64,000 nt of DNA from a virus, in the IMG/VR virus record IMGVR_UViG_3300031963_000037, positions 45,380 through 109,379 of that record. One strand, written 5' to 3'. The notes below the pieces were generated by a model. That model ran no database searches. It was not told where the DNA came from and was given only the letters and a program-made list of their open reading frames with translations. This document shows positions 25,835 through 34,338 of this stretch, piece after piece. The translations under genes and the position numbers were made by a program. Numbering within the stretch: the stretch's first letter is position 1; each line of letters starts with the position of its first letter.

Positions 25835-26312
25835 ATTCCCACCAAACACCGAAACCACAGTTTTGGAATACTATGTTGTAGGCTTGTTCTTTGATGTGGT
25901 CCAATAACTCGTCCAAGTCACTCCAACCACCCATGTCTGTATTGTCGATTACTACTTGAATTGTAAAGTAGCTCTCATCACCTGTTTCTGGGTCTGAACT
26001 CAATATGTTTGAATCGCCCCAACTACTTTTAGCAATCACATCATTTTCCGATTCCCTCTCGTCGTAGTATTGTGGAAATATTTTTATGTAACAATATTCG
26101 TCTCCACCCAAGTCAACCCTGACTCCATCTTCACCTTGCAATTTATTTATTGCTTTTTCACAAAAATCGATTACACCTTCCTCACCAACTCTGTCTCTTA
26201 TACCAAGGAGAAAATAATCTAAGTTGTATCCAACCATCTTGGCAATAGATTGAATGTCAGGATTTGGATAACCCTCTTTTTCTAATACCTTTAAAAAATA
26301 TTTTACATCCAT
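25833..26312 (-). CDS. Hypothetical acidic protein
   Basis: 159 aa. N-terminal helical part (MDVKYFLKVLEKEGYPNPDI), then an acidic beta part ending in a Trp-rich tail (GFGVWWE). No family recognised. It follows the Zn-finger gene by 10 bp and shares its transcript. Confidence 0.65.
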   Translation of the reverse strand: MDVKYFLKVLEKEGYPNPDIQSIAKMVGYNLDYFLLGIRDRVGEEGVIDFCEKAINKLQGEDGVRVDLGGDEYCYIKIFPQYYDERESENDVIAKSSWGDSNILSSDPETGDESYFTIQVVIDNTDMGGWSDLDELLDHIKEQAYNIVFQNCGFGVWWE

Positions 26313-26322
26313 TCTATATAAA

Positions 26323-27180
26323 TTATTGGAGATGGCTTATGTCCCAACTTGGTGTTGTGAAGAATTTAGGTTTTCTCGGTTCAAATCTAACATTTGGAAG
26401 TTGATTATAAAGTCCCAAACAATATATTTGGTCTGGGGTTACTTCATCAGAAAGTTCAGCGTGTTCTTGTGTCACTTCTCCGAGTATAATTATAGATTTA
26501 CTATTATAGAATCTATCTGTTGGTATAACTTCTTCAAATTCTTCCTCTTTGATTTCGAATAAGTCGTAAAGGTTTCTATTCCAACAAACTATAAATTGAA
26601 TGTCAAATAGTTTTTCATCGGTTTCGAGATTTCCATCACCATTACAATCATCACAATATACATCCCCATCACCACCACATATGTGACATGTAACCTTACC
26701 TGTTCCATTACATTCGTCACACTCCCTTTGTCCTTTACCTTCGCACTCATCACAGTCCTCAGGTCCGTCATCTCCATCTATTTTACCATCACCATCACAA
26801 AAATGACAAGTGACTTCAAGGTCACCCTCACACTCATCACATTCCAAATCACCTATTCCATTACAGTTATCACATCGTACATGTCCTCCTCCATCACACA
26901 TACCACATTCATCGTAGTAGGTTTCGTCTTCCGTTGAAAAGACTGTTGCAAAAAAGACTTTATCATACCATTCTTCTATTTGTTCTTGGGGTATGTTTTG
27001 TGAAACACCCCAAGTGGCAATACATAATTTAATGAAGTTGTCAGGACCCATATACTTAAAGTAATCCCAATAGTTTTTTTCTCCCGTCAATGTGTTGTAA
27101 ACATCATTTGGAGTCTGAGGTGGTTTAGTAAAGTCACTAAACATCCTTTTGGCTAATCTATAAATCTTACTGTTGGTCAT
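26323..27180 (-). CDS. DnaJ-type zinc-finger protein without J domain
   Basis: 285 aa. Roughly residues 95-190 hold eight CxxCxGxG-like repeats (CGMCDGGG, CDNCNGIG, CDECEGDL, CHFCDGDG, CDECEGKG, CDECNGTG, CHICGGDG, CDDCNGDG). That is enough for four zinc sites, twice the number in DnaJ itself. There is no J domain and no DnaJ C-terminal domain. The flanks are Trp/Asp-rich. Probably a protein-folding or protein-binding module. It overlaps the upstream gene by 14 bp. Confidence 0.8.
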   Translation of the reverse strand: MTNSKIYRLAKRMFSDFTKPPQTPNDVYNTLTGEKNYWDYFKYMGPDNFIKLCIATWGVSQNIPQEQIEEWYDKVFFATVFSTEDETYYDECGMCDGGGHVRCDNCNGIGDLECDECEGDLEVTCHFCDGDGKIDGDDGPEDCDECEGKGQRECDECNGTGKVTCHICGGDGDVYCDDCNGDGNLETDEKLFDIQFIVCWNRNLYDLFEIKEEEFEEVIPTDRFYNSKSIIILGEVTQEHAELSDEVTPDQIYCLGLYNQLPNVRFEPRKPKFFTTPSWDISHLQ

Positions 27181-27580
27181 AGTTCATCGTTATGTATAAA
27201 AGAACTTTATGTAGTTCATCTAATTTGTAATGGAATTCTAATATCATAGGGTCATTAATAATTAAACCATCAACATCACCTCCTTTAAACTTAAAGGTTA
27301 CTGGGTCGATTTGGTGTTTGAAAAAAAATTCATGCACTTGGTTTGAGATTATTGATAACATATGTCCAACACTGTGTGCGTCTCCGTCACAAGCGCCCTG
27401 ATAATCAATTTCGACATCAACATCCATTCCCTCCATTACATCACCATTATATGAAATGTCTGTCACTTGGAGGTTTATCAACTCAAAGTGTTTGTGCATT
27501 TCACTTAGGAAAAGATACTTGAACTTTTCCGTAAGCGTTTCTTTGTATCTATATTTCCATTCTTTAGAAAATTTTTCCAT
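27167..27580 (-). CDS. Hypothetical protein
   Basis: 137 aa from MEKFSKEWKYRYKETLTEKF, the first ATG after a TATTTAT box at 27593-27587; the longer frame to 27640 is less likely. It contains acidic stretches and FKFKGGDVDGLIIND. Unknown function; first gene of the minus-strand trio. Confidence 0.65.
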   Translation of the reverse strand: MEKFSKEWKYRYKETLTEKFKYLFLSEMHKHFELINLQVTDISYNGDVMEGMDVDVEIDYQGACDGDAHSVGHMLSIISNQVHEFFFKHQIDPVTFKFKGGDVDGLIINDPMILEFHYKLDELHKVLLYITMNYDQQ

Positions 27581-27586
27581 ATTAAT

Positions 27587-27593
27587 ATAAATA
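27587..27593 (-). promoter_or_regulatory. TATTTAT box, candidate late promoter
   Basis: Minus-strand copy six bases upstream of the ATG at 27580. Confidence 0.45.
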
Positions 27594-27640
27594 GATTTGT
27601 CTTTTGAATATTTTCCTTTAGTTTTTAAAAAACAAATCAT

Positions 27641-28063
27641 ATGGGAATCACTGTAACACTAACAGCAGAAGAAATCCTAAACACACCTAACGACTTCGAA
27701 CTTGGTGGTCTTGCAAGAAACAAATACTGGCAAGAAAGAAGAAACCTTGAGGGTCCTCCTCAAGATGATGAACATTTCATGATGGAAATTGCTCCTGATG
27801 GAAGTGTAAAGAAAATCATTCGACCTTGGACTTGTTCAATCTGTGGTAAAGATACTTCTGAAGTTGAATATGATTATCTTGTAGGATATGACCATTTGGG
27901 ATGTGTTCTCCAAGGAGACCCAAAGATGGATGAGAAAGACAGATGTGTAATCTGTGGACAAGAATCACCATACCTTCGTTCAACAAATATAAATGAAAGA
28001 ATTGGATATGTGGAAGGTGGGGGACAAGCTTGTTTCCAACCACACATTTGTGATAAAGTTTAA
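27641..28063 (+). CDS. Zinc-binding protein with two CxxC pairs
   Basis: 140 aa. TCSICGKD and RCVICGQE are the knuckles of two small zinc ribbons, with further Cys/His residues (DHLGC, ACFQPHIC) as likely partners. The N-terminal 55 residues are mixed and charged. Perhaps a regulator or nucleic-acid-binding protein; no family named. Confidence 0.65.
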   Translation: MGITVTLTAEEILNTPNDFELGGLARNKYWQERRNLEGPPQDDEHFMMEIAPDGSVKKIIRPWTCSICGKDTSEVEYDYLVGYDHLGCVLQGDPKMDEKDRCVICGQESPYLRSTNINERIGYVEGGGQACFQPHICDKV

Positions 28064-28070
28064 AATATAT

Positions 28071-28101
28071 TTGGCTGGTAAATTGTGGTTCCCTATCTTT
28101 G
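28071..28101 (+). promoter_or_regulatory. Bacteroidota-type promoter
   Basis: TTG, 20 nt, TATCTTTG, 19 nt before the ATG at 28121. Confidence 0.75.
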
Positions 28102-28120
28102 TGTAACAAAACACAACAAT

Positions 28121-28576
28121 ATGACACAAACCACTACCCTTCCCGCAGTAAACATCAACACCAACAACGCCTATTCTTCTGACGTTTTTTACGGTTCATT
28201 CAGAACTTTCGTTAAAGGTAAATCTCTCGACGTTTCAGTTTCAAACCACCTGAAAGATATCAACAAAGAATATGAATTCCGCATCGCAGGCAAATGCAAA
28301 GCTGGGTTTATCAACATCCACGACACCAAAGGAACTGTTGATGTAATCCGTGGATATGGCAAGAATTCTTTGGTCAACATTCAAGTTAAGAACGAATACG
28401 GTCAGTGGATGAACGTTTACACTACAAAAGGTGGTAAGTGGTATTCAATCGACCTTGGTTTCTTAAAGGTAATCACCGTTGGAACCATGAGAACTTGTTT
28501 CCCTGACATGTGTGATATGAACTTGTGGACATTGGTTGGAGCAAAGACTTGGGCAGATAAAGCATTCGCGAAATGA
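28121..28576 (+). CDS. Hypothetical protein, probably early
   Basis: 151 aa from MTQTTTLPAVNINTNNAY, the first ATG after the promoter. Beta-rich, with many Lys and aromatic residues. It uses more C-ending codons than its neighbours, as highly expressed genes often do. It heads the operon containing the phage UvrC. Confidence 0.65.
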   Translation: MTQTTTLPAVNINTNNAYSSDVFYGSFRTFVKGKSLDVSVSNHLKDINKEYEFRIAGKCKAGFINIHDTKGTVDVIRGYGKNSLVNIQVKNEYGQWMNVYTTKGGKWYSIDLGFLKVITVGTMRTCFPDMCDMNLWTLVGAKTWADKAFAK

Positions 28577-28803
28577 TGTGGGAAATATATGGATATATCG
28601 GGAGCGTCCTCATTTTAGGTTCATTCCTAATTGAGGACGTTTTCCGTCTTAGAGCGGTCAACACGGTTGGCGCAATTTTTTGGTTAGTTTATGGATTCGG
28701 AATTTCGGCAGGTCCGACAATTGTTGTAAATTCGTGCGTTATCATCATTCACTCCTATTGGTTTTACAAACACAGAAAAGAATGGACATCAAAGAAAAAA
28801 TAA
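28573..28803 (+). CDS. Small YgjV-like membrane protein
   Basis: 76 aa with two or three transmembrane helices (YIGSVLILGSFLIED, then VGAIFWLVYGFGISAG and IVVNSCVIIIHSYWF). The pattern resembles the inner-membrane YgjV-type family of short bacterial proteins. ATGA overlap with the previous gene; its end overlaps the UvrC start. Confidence 0.55.
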   Translation: MMWEIYGYIGSVLILGSFLIEDVFRLRAVNTVGAIFWLVYGFGISAGPTIVVNSCVIIIHSYWFYKHRKEWTSKKK

Positions 28804-30047
28804 AATCAGCTCCCAAATACCCTGGTTGTTACATCTACAAAGATGGCAAAGACCAGGTAATATATGTGGGGATGTCCAAGTTCCTTCCCAAACGTGTTGC
28901 GTCTTATTTCAATAAGAAACACGATGACAAGAAGACAAGGACCCTTGTTGAACAAATACGTGACGTTGAGTATCAGATTGCTTCATCTGAGGCTGAGGCT
29001 CTCATCATGGAGGAAGAACTCATCAAAATTTACAAACCCAAGTTCAACATCAAAGGTAAAGATGATAAGTCAAGAACTTGGCATTTGTCTTTGACTGGTG
29101 GACCATACTCCAAACTTCAAATAACTCATGGGAAAGGTGAGGACACCTGTGGAATCAACTTCACCTCAGGTCAAAGGGCGTATGAAGTTATGGAACTTAT
29201 CAACGACATCCTTCCACTTAGAACTTGTTCCTATACTTTGAATCAAGAAAACATCGGGGCAGGTAAATTCAAACCATGTCTTGAGTATCATATTGGTCGT
29301 TGTAACGCACCCTGCATTGCCTTGGAATCGAACCTTGAATATCTGAAGTATCAATTAATTGTTCGAAAGATATTCGAACTTGATTATAAGATGTTAAAGG
29401 TGTTTCTCACAGGAAAAATGCATGAGTTTGCCAAGAACTTGGAGTTCGAAAAGGCGGACAACTACCTCAACAGGGTTAATCAAATCAAAAAACTTGAAGA
29501 GAAACTCGAACCCATCCGTGTAAGGAAATATAACAAGATTGCCTTTGGTATAAAAAAGGTTTTGGGTCTTAAAAATCTTCCTTTGATTATCGAGGCGTTT
29601 GACAACTCACACAATCAGGGTGACTCAAATGTTGCGGCCTCTGTAAGATATGTGAATAACAAACCTCTCAAGAGTGAATACCGTAAGTATATCATTCGTG
29701 AGGAGTCAAACAATGGTAATGATTGTCTGTCATTCGAGGAAGTGGTTTACAGACGTTTTAAGAGACTCTTGGATGAAAAGGGTCAACTACCTGACCTTGT
29801 TCTAATTGATGGGGGAATTGGTCAATTAAACGTTGCAAAGAAGGTATTTGAGTCTCTTGGACTTACCAACAGGATTGATTTGATATCAATTTCGAAAGAC
29901 CAAAAACACAGGTCACAGACCGTTCATACAACTGATGGTAAACAACATCCAATGGATTGGTCCGTTCTCGGAGTTATTCAAGAAGAGGTTCACAGGTTTG
30001 CAATAAAGTTTCATAGAGAAAGAGCAGGAAAAAAACTTTTGGCATAA
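28782..30047 (+). CDS. uvrC: UvrC-like excinuclease subunit
   Basis: 421 aa from MDIKEKIKSAPKYPGCYIY. N-terminal GIY-YIG nuclease (GCYIYKD, VIYVGMS, LPKRV, catalytic Glu in EALIMEEELIK), then the RTCSYTL and CLEYHIGRCNAPC signatures, a UvrB-binding UVR-like stretch (FAKNLEFEKADNYLNRV) and the RNase-H-like C-terminal nuclease (EAFDNSH, DLVLIDGGIGQLNVA, EEVHRFAIKFHR). Both active sites look intact. Cellular UvrC is about 600 aa; here the C-terminal helix-hairpin-helix is missing. It would cut on either side of a lesion with host UvrB, or serve recombination. Confidence 0.9.
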   Translation: MDIKEKIKSAPKYPGCYIYKDGKDQVIYVGMSKFLPKRVASYFNKKHDDKKTRTLVEQIRDVEYQIASSEAEALIMEEELIKIYKPKFNIKGKDDKSRTWHLSLTGGPYSKLQITHGKGEDTCGINFTSGQRAYEVMELINDILPLRTCSYTLNQENIGAGKFKPCLEYHIGRCNAPCIALESNLEYLKYQLIVRKIFELDYKMLKVFLTGKMHEFAKNLEFEKADNYLNRVNQIKKLEEKLEPIRVRKYNKIAFGIKKVLGLKNLPLIIEAFDNSHNQGDSNVAASVRYVNNKPLKSEYRKYIIREESNNGNDCLSFEEVVYRRFKRLLDEKGQLPDLVLIDGGIGQLNVAKKVFESLGLTNRIDLISISKDQKHRSQTVHTTDGKQHPMDWSVLGVIQEEVHRFAIKFHRERAGKKLLA

Positions 30048-30069
30048 TAGGGTTTGTGTCTTATATTTG
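30039..30069 (+). promoter_or_regulatory. Bacteroidota-type promoter
   Basis: TTG, 20 nt, TATATTTG ahead of the methyltransferase. A TATTTAT box follows at 30076-30082, so the gene may be read both early and late. Confidence 0.6.
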
Positions 30070-30086
30070 CACAAATATTTATAGAT

Positions 30087-31571
30087 ATGATGTCCAAAAG
30101 TTTGGCAATAGCCCTCAATGAAAAAGATGTTGAAAATTCCTACCGACACGAATTCAAAAAGAAATTCAAGGATATGGAAATCACATCTCCTTTTGGATGC
30201 GATGGATTCGGAGTTTCCAAATCTCACAAGGTCAGAACTCTTATGGAGTTCAAAGATGATTTGAATTTGTCAAACAAATCTGAACTTGTAAAAGTTCTTG
30301 CTCAATCTGTTTTCTATGTAAAGCGTTTCTACGATAAAGGAATTGTTCCTCCATCTACAATTTTCATCGGGGATAGAAACGAGTGCTTAACATTACATGT
30401 CAATGATATCATTAAGTATTTAGAAATGGATTTGGATTGGAGTGTTCCACCCTCATCTGCTCATTCAATTACTGATTTAGTATTAACCATGATGAAGGAC
30501 GAATCAATCAAACCATTCGTCTATGATTCTCATCATTTTCCTGAGTGTATTCAAAAGGTTAAAGACCTCACTGATAATGTTCAAAGAAAAGTTCTCGTTA
30601 CGGACAAAAACATTACAGAGGTATTCCGTTATTTTGATGAAAAAGTTCTTGTAAAAAATAAGTTCACTACCAATGAAAGAGCGAATCTATTTGTTCAAAT
30701 TTTGGTGAACAAGGACGACAACTATCTTCACCCTGTCAAGAAAAGAAAGACAGTTGTTTCAAAGGCGTTAGGTGAGGTTCCTGTAGTATCTCGTGAAGCC
30801 TTCGAATCATTCTTCGGACACTTTTCGTCTTCTTATACGCCATCTCAGAAACATAAGTTAGCCGCTGTTGTTGACCGCATTGTTGAAGATACTGTTCGTC
30901 GTAAACAAGGTGAGTTCTTCACACCTTCAATTTGGGTAGACAAAGCCCACGAATATATCACATCAGTGTTCGGTGAAGATTGGAAAGAAAAATATATTGT
31001 TTGGGACCCTGCTTGGGGGACGGGGAATCTTACCCGTGATTATAAGTTCAAAGAACTTTATTGTTCAACTTTAATTCAGGCAGATATTGATACTGCAAAT
31101 CAAATGGGATATAACCCTGAAGCGGTTAAGTTTCAATATGACTTCTTGAATGATGATTATGAGAAACTCCCTATTGGTTTGAGAAATGCGATTGAGGGAG
31201 GTAAGGAGATTATTGTATTGATGAATCCACCCTACACCACGGGTTCGAAAAAAACATCTTATAAAGAAGAGGGACATGATAGGGCGGGTGCAAGTAAAAC
31301 TAAGATAAATGAAATCATGGTTAAAGAAAAAATGGGAAATTCGGCTCAACAACTCTACCTTCAATTCATATATAGAATTCAAAAAGAGTTCAAAACGAAT
31401 ATTGCAATATTCTCTCCATTAACATGGATTTCAGGACCATCTTCCGAAACATTTAGAAAACTTTTTTTTGGTGAATATTCATTTTCAGGAGGTTACATAA
31501 TGGATTCATCCAACTTCGCGGATGTGTCTTCTTGGGCACTTTCATTTTCAATTTTCTCAAATAAAAAATAA
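30087..31571 (+). CDS. N6-adenine DNA methyltransferase, catalytic protein
   Basis: 494 aa from MMSKSLAIALNEKDVENSYR. About residues 275-295 give EDTVRRKQGEFFTP, the usual entry to type I/IIG-like methylase domains. DPAWGTGNL is motif I (normally DPACGTGN) and LMNPPYTTG is motif IV (NPPY, adenine N6). A C-terminal part (IAIFSPLTWISGP) continues the fold. The first 250 residues are unrecognised and could be a helical or nuclease domain. The next gene looks like its target-recognition partner. Confidence 0.8.
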   Translation: MMSKSLAIALNEKDVENSYRHEFKKKFKDMEITSPFGCDGFGVSKSHKVRTLMEFKDDLNLSNKSELVKVLAQSVFYVKRFYDKGIVPPSTIFIGDRNECLTLHVNDIIKYLEMDLDWSVPPSSAHSITDLVLTMMKDESIKPFVYDSHHFPECIQKVKDLTDNVQRKVLVTDKNITEVFRYFDEKVLVKNKFTTNERANLFVQILVNKDDNYLHPVKKRKTVVSKALGEVPVVSREAFESFFGHFSSSYTPSQKHKLAAVVDRIVEDTVRRKQGEFFTPSIWVDKAHEYITSVFGEDWKEKYIVWDPAWGTGNLTRDYKFKELYCSTLIQADIDTANQMGYNPEAVKFQYDFLNDDYEKLPIGLRNAIEGGKEIIVLMNPPYTTGSKKTSYKEEGHDRAGASKTKINEIMVKEKMGNSAQQLYLQFIYRIQKEFKTNIAIFSPLTWISGPSSETFRKLFFGEYSFSGGYIMDSSNFADVSSWALSFSIFSNKK

Positions 31572-31596
31572 GTCCTATCTTTACAAAAAAAACAAA

Positions 31597-32508
31597 ATGT
31601 TTACATACGATTTACTTGAATTAAATAAAGATTTTCAAATAGAAAATAAATCAACCAAATTTGTTTATAATACAGACCAACTCAAGTCACTAAAAGATTA
31701 TGCGAAAGGTCAAATAAAAGGGGCGAAAGATGCTCCTCAACTTTCTTCATCTCTGAAAGTGAAACAAAAAGGGTATGGTTCACTATTACCTAATAGTTTT
31801 GGTTATTTACTTTCTACCGCCAACAATGTAGGAAAGAGCATGGAAGATGTCGCTTTGTTTACAAGCACCTGTAGTGTTGGTCATGGATTTTCAGTTACTC
31901 AAAAAAATTTTATAGAGTCTTTATTATTATTTTCAGTTCGAAGAATGATTACTGCAGATTGGAAAAACGAAAAGGACGAATATCTCGCTCCAAATGAACA
32001 ACATGAATTGTTCAATCAATTCAAGTATGATTCTGTTGTTTATTCTTTATTCGAGTCTAAATCAAATCAATCTTCTCTTCGTCAAGTTGAATACAAAGAC
32101 CAATTATGGGATATAAAAAACGAATTCTTTTGGATGTCCTTAGACAAGATGAAAGAACTTGCGGACCAAAACGGATATGATGAACTTTACAACGACGCAA
32201 GGACATCTTCAGACCGTTATGTTCACAAAATTCTATTTGGTGAAGAAAGAATCTACGACAAACTTTCTCCTGATGCAAAAGCAGTATTAGATAAAGCAAC
32301 AGAACTTGTTGAAAGGTCTATGGAACTTCGTCAAGTTATGGCAAACGATGAAAATCATCTCAACTCTTGGGATGCAGGGTATGCTCAACTTAAACTTGTG
32401 TGGAAAGAATATTTCCAAGAAGAGTTCAAAGAGTTTCGTCAGTTATATAAGAACTTGGAAGATAGAATGAGACCATTAGTATATGAACTTGGTTTTTTAA
32501 AAAAATAA
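31597..32508 (+). CDS. Probable specificity partner of the adenine methyltransferase
   Basis: 303 aa from MFTYDLLELNKDFQIENK. SVGHGFSVTQKNFIESLLLF and the following DEYLAPN and SVVYSLFESKSNQSSL are typical of the region that follows the methylase core in single-chain enzymes. A TATCTTTA element precedes the ATG, so it can be transcribed separately. Whether it is a natural split gene or an old frameshift cannot be told. Assignment by position and residual motifs. Confidence 0.55.
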   Translation: MFTYDLLELNKDFQIENKSTKFVYNTDQLKSLKDYAKGQIKGAKDAPQLSSSLKVKQKGYGSLLPNSFGYLLSTANNVGKSMEDVALFTSTCSVGHGFSVTQKNFIESLLLFSVRRMITADWKNEKDEYLAPNEQHELFNQFKYDSVVYSLFESKSNQSSLRQVEYKDQLWDIKNEFFWMSLDKMKELADQNGYDELYNDARTSSDRYVHKILFGEERIYDKLSPDAKAVLDKATELVERSMELRQVMANDENHLNSWDAGYAQLKLVWKEYFQEEFKEFRQLYKNLEDRMRPLVYELGFLKK

Positions 32509-32510
32509 TT

Positions 32511-32540
32511 TTGGTGAATTGTGTGAAATGATTATCTTTG
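32511..32540 (+). promoter_or_regulatory. Bacteroidota-type promoter
   Basis: TTG, 19 nt, TATCTTTG, 21 nt before the ATG at 32562. Confidence 0.75.
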
Positions 32541-32561
32541 TATTCACAAAACACATCCACC

Positions 32562-33311
32562 ATGACTACCACAACCCAAGTTTCAGTTCAAGACAAAGTT
32601 CGTAACTACCAAGGTCAAAACCGTTTCATCCTCAACATGAAAGACGCTCTCAAGAAGTGGGGAGGTTTAACCCCAAAGCAACTCGAAGCCACCGAGAAGG
32701 CTCTTAACTCTGAAGTTAAGGTTATCAACAAGGAAGAGCTTCCTGAGGATGTGAAGCGTATCGTTGACTACAAGGGCGAGAACCCTTTCGTAAAGGACAT
32801 CGCCTCCAAATTTCAGAAGTGGGGTACACTTACCTCAAAGCAAATCTCAGCCGCTGTGGCTCAGATTCAGAAGGAAGAAGATAAGGAGAAGACCATTCGT
32901 ATGAACTGGCCTACCGAAGGTGAGACCATTAAACTTGGTCGTAAAAAGGGTATGGAACTCAAAGAGACCTACGGTCTTCAGTTTAACCCCATCCTTATCG
33001 ACATCACTCGTGTGAAGGCGGTGTCACCAAAGGCGGTACAGTTCACAGGTAAGTTGACTATCAAGCGTGGTAAGGTTTGTACATGTTGCATGAAGACTCT
33101 CACAGATGAGTTCTCTATGTTGACTGGTCTCGGTAAGATTTGTGCGGGTCATATGGGTGTGGAATATATCAAGGACGCTTCAGAAGCAGAAAGATTCCGT
33201 CAAGATTATCTTCGTCGGGTGGAAGAAATTGGTGAATTGACTTTTTGGGTTCCTAAATCCCAAATCAAAAAGTGGGATGGTGAGACTGAAGCAATCCTTC
33301 GAGCAATGTAA
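32562..33311 (+). CDS. Zinc-ribbon protein, probably highly expressed
   Basis: 249 aa from MTTTTQVSVQDKVRNYQGQN. Two helical repeats around NRFILNMKDALKKWGGLTPKQ and NPFVKDIASKFQKWGTLTSKQ precede a treble-clef-like ribbon, CTCCMKTLTDEFSMLTGLGKICAGH, similar to DUF6011-type zinc ribbons. Codon use is C/G-enriched compared with its neighbours. Own promoter and terminator: a monocistronic, probably abundant early protein. Likely binds nucleic acid; function unknown. Confidence 0.7.
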   Translation: MTTTTQVSVQDKVRNYQGQNRFILNMKDALKKWGGLTPKQLEATEKALNSEVKVINKEELPEDVKRIVDYKGENPFVKDIASKFQKWGTLTSKQISAAVAQIQKEEDKEKTIRMNWPTEGETIKLGRKKGMELKETYGLQFNPILIDITRVKAVSPKAVQFTGKLTIKRGKVCTCCMKTLTDEFSMLTGLGKICAGHMGVEYIKDASEAERFRQDYLRRVEEIGELTFWVPKSQIKKWDGETEAILRAM

Positions 33312-33315
33312 TAAG

Positions 33316-33343
33316 AACCCCTCCAATAAGGAGGGGTTTTTTT
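33316..33343 (+). terminator. Intrinsic terminator
   Basis: AACCCCTCC and GGAGGGGTT around AATAA, then a T-run. Confidence 0.9.
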
Positions 33344-33382
33344 ATTTGGTTTATTTGAAATAATTTTTTATAATTTTAAACT

Positions 33383-33541
33383 ATGACAAAACAAGAAGTA
33401 AAAGATGCGATTTTTTCTTTAGACTACGTCTCAGGGCAATTGAAAGTTTATGGTGAGAAAAACGATTATGACCACGAGCTTTTACTAAGACACCTCAAAG
33501 ACGTTGTTAATAAAATCGAATCAGACAAACCATCCAATTAA
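33383..33541 (+). CDS. Small charged protein
   Basis: 52 aa (MTKQEVKDAIFSLDYVSGQL), helical and acidic/basic mixed, enclosed between two terminators as its own unit. Not in usual length limits; accepted because it fills the space between the terminators exactly. Function unknown. Confidence 0.55.
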   Translation: MTKQEVKDAIFSLDYVSGQLKVYGEKNDYDHELLLRHLKDVVNKIESDKPSN

Positions 33542-33546
33542 TTTCA

Positions 33547-33572
33547 AACCTCTCCAATCAGGAGGGGTTTTT
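33547..33572 (+). terminator. Intrinsic terminator
   Basis: AACCTCTCC and GGAGGGGTT around AATCA (one G-T pair), then T6. Confidence 0.85.
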
Positions 33573-33584
33573 TATTTTGTTTTG

Positions 33585-33591
33585 TATTTAT
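33585..33591 (+). promoter_or_regulatory. TATTTAT box, candidate late promoter
   Basis: Four bases upstream of the ATG at 33596; it starts a five-gene tagged operon. Confidence 0.5.
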
Positions 33592-33595
33592 AATC

Positions 33596-34024
33596 ATGAG
33601 AGAACTCATCAAAAAAATATTAAGGGAGGCAATTGTTTTGACATCAGACACACCTGATTGGGTGGAGAAGTTTCATGAACTTTCAAAAGAGGAGAGAATT
33701 CAATTTATTAAGGACTACAAAGTTCGTATCGAACGTATACTTCCAAAGATTATAGAATTTTTTAAAGTTAAGTTTGGGGATGAGTTGGTGAAGATTGAGA
33801 TTGGGGAGAAAGGAACTCATTATGGAAATGAAGGTTTCTCCATTCAAAGACCAAACATCAAATTTTACTTTGACTTCAGCAAACAAAAGAAGGATAGGAA
33901 TTGGTCTTTACTTGCCAAGAGGGAAGTATATAAGGACCTCAAATCTTATTTCAATTTGGATATTGCCTATTATGGAACACCACTCGAATATGAGGTTTTT
34001 GAAATGACCTGGACAAAAGTATGA
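33596..34024 (+). CDS. Tagged small protein
   Basis: 142 aa. The leader MRELIKKILREAIV has an L-R-E site. The body (DWVEKFHELSKEERIQFIKD, then a beta part ending FEMTWTKV) is unrecognised. First of five consecutive genes whose products share short leaders; overlaps the next gene by 4 bp. Confidence 0.65.
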   Translation: MRELIKKILREAIVLTSDTPDWVEKFHELSKEERIQFIKDYKVRIERILPKIIEFFKVKFGDELVKIEIGEKGTHYGNEGFSIQRPNIKFYFDFSKQKKDRNWSLLAKREVYKDLKSYFNLDIAYYGTPLEYEVFEMTWTKV

Positions 34025-34338
34025 TGAAAAGATATATTATTACAGAACAACAAAACGATAGGATAAAAGAAATTATCAAACAGGTTGCTGAGACTTTCAC
34101 AAACAACTCTGTTATGAAAACTGAGGTTGCGATTGAAGAAGGTAAAGCAATGATGGGTGGAACCTATTATATTCTTCATCCAATATTTTATGTTACCGAA
34201 AGAACTATGGGTCCTGATTTTCATTTTTTTAAACACCAACTTGCACAGTTCGTTGAGGATATGGTTGGAGTTCCCGTTCATTCAGCCACCGCAACAATAA
34301 GAAATATTAACCATGAAGTACGTAATAACAGAAAATAG
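34021..34338 (+). CDS. Tagged small protein (KRYIITE leader)
   Basis: 105 aa. Leader MMKRYIITEQQNDRIKEI with I-T-E. The body is mixed (YYILHPIFYVTERTMGPDFH). ATG either at 34021 or 34024; the ATGA overlap favours the first. Overlaps the next gene by 26 bp. Function unknown. Confidence 0.65.
   Translation: MMKRYIITEQQNDRIKEIIKQVAETFTNNSVMKTEVAIEEGKAMMGGTYYILHPIFYVTERTMGPDFHFFKHQLAQFVEDMVGVPVHSATATIRNINHEVRNNRK

Noticed and set aside
31561-31600. A sequencing frameshift joining the two methyltransferase genes.
   Set aside because: Both ends look natural (own stop, spacer, promoter-like element and ATG); a split gene is at least as likely.
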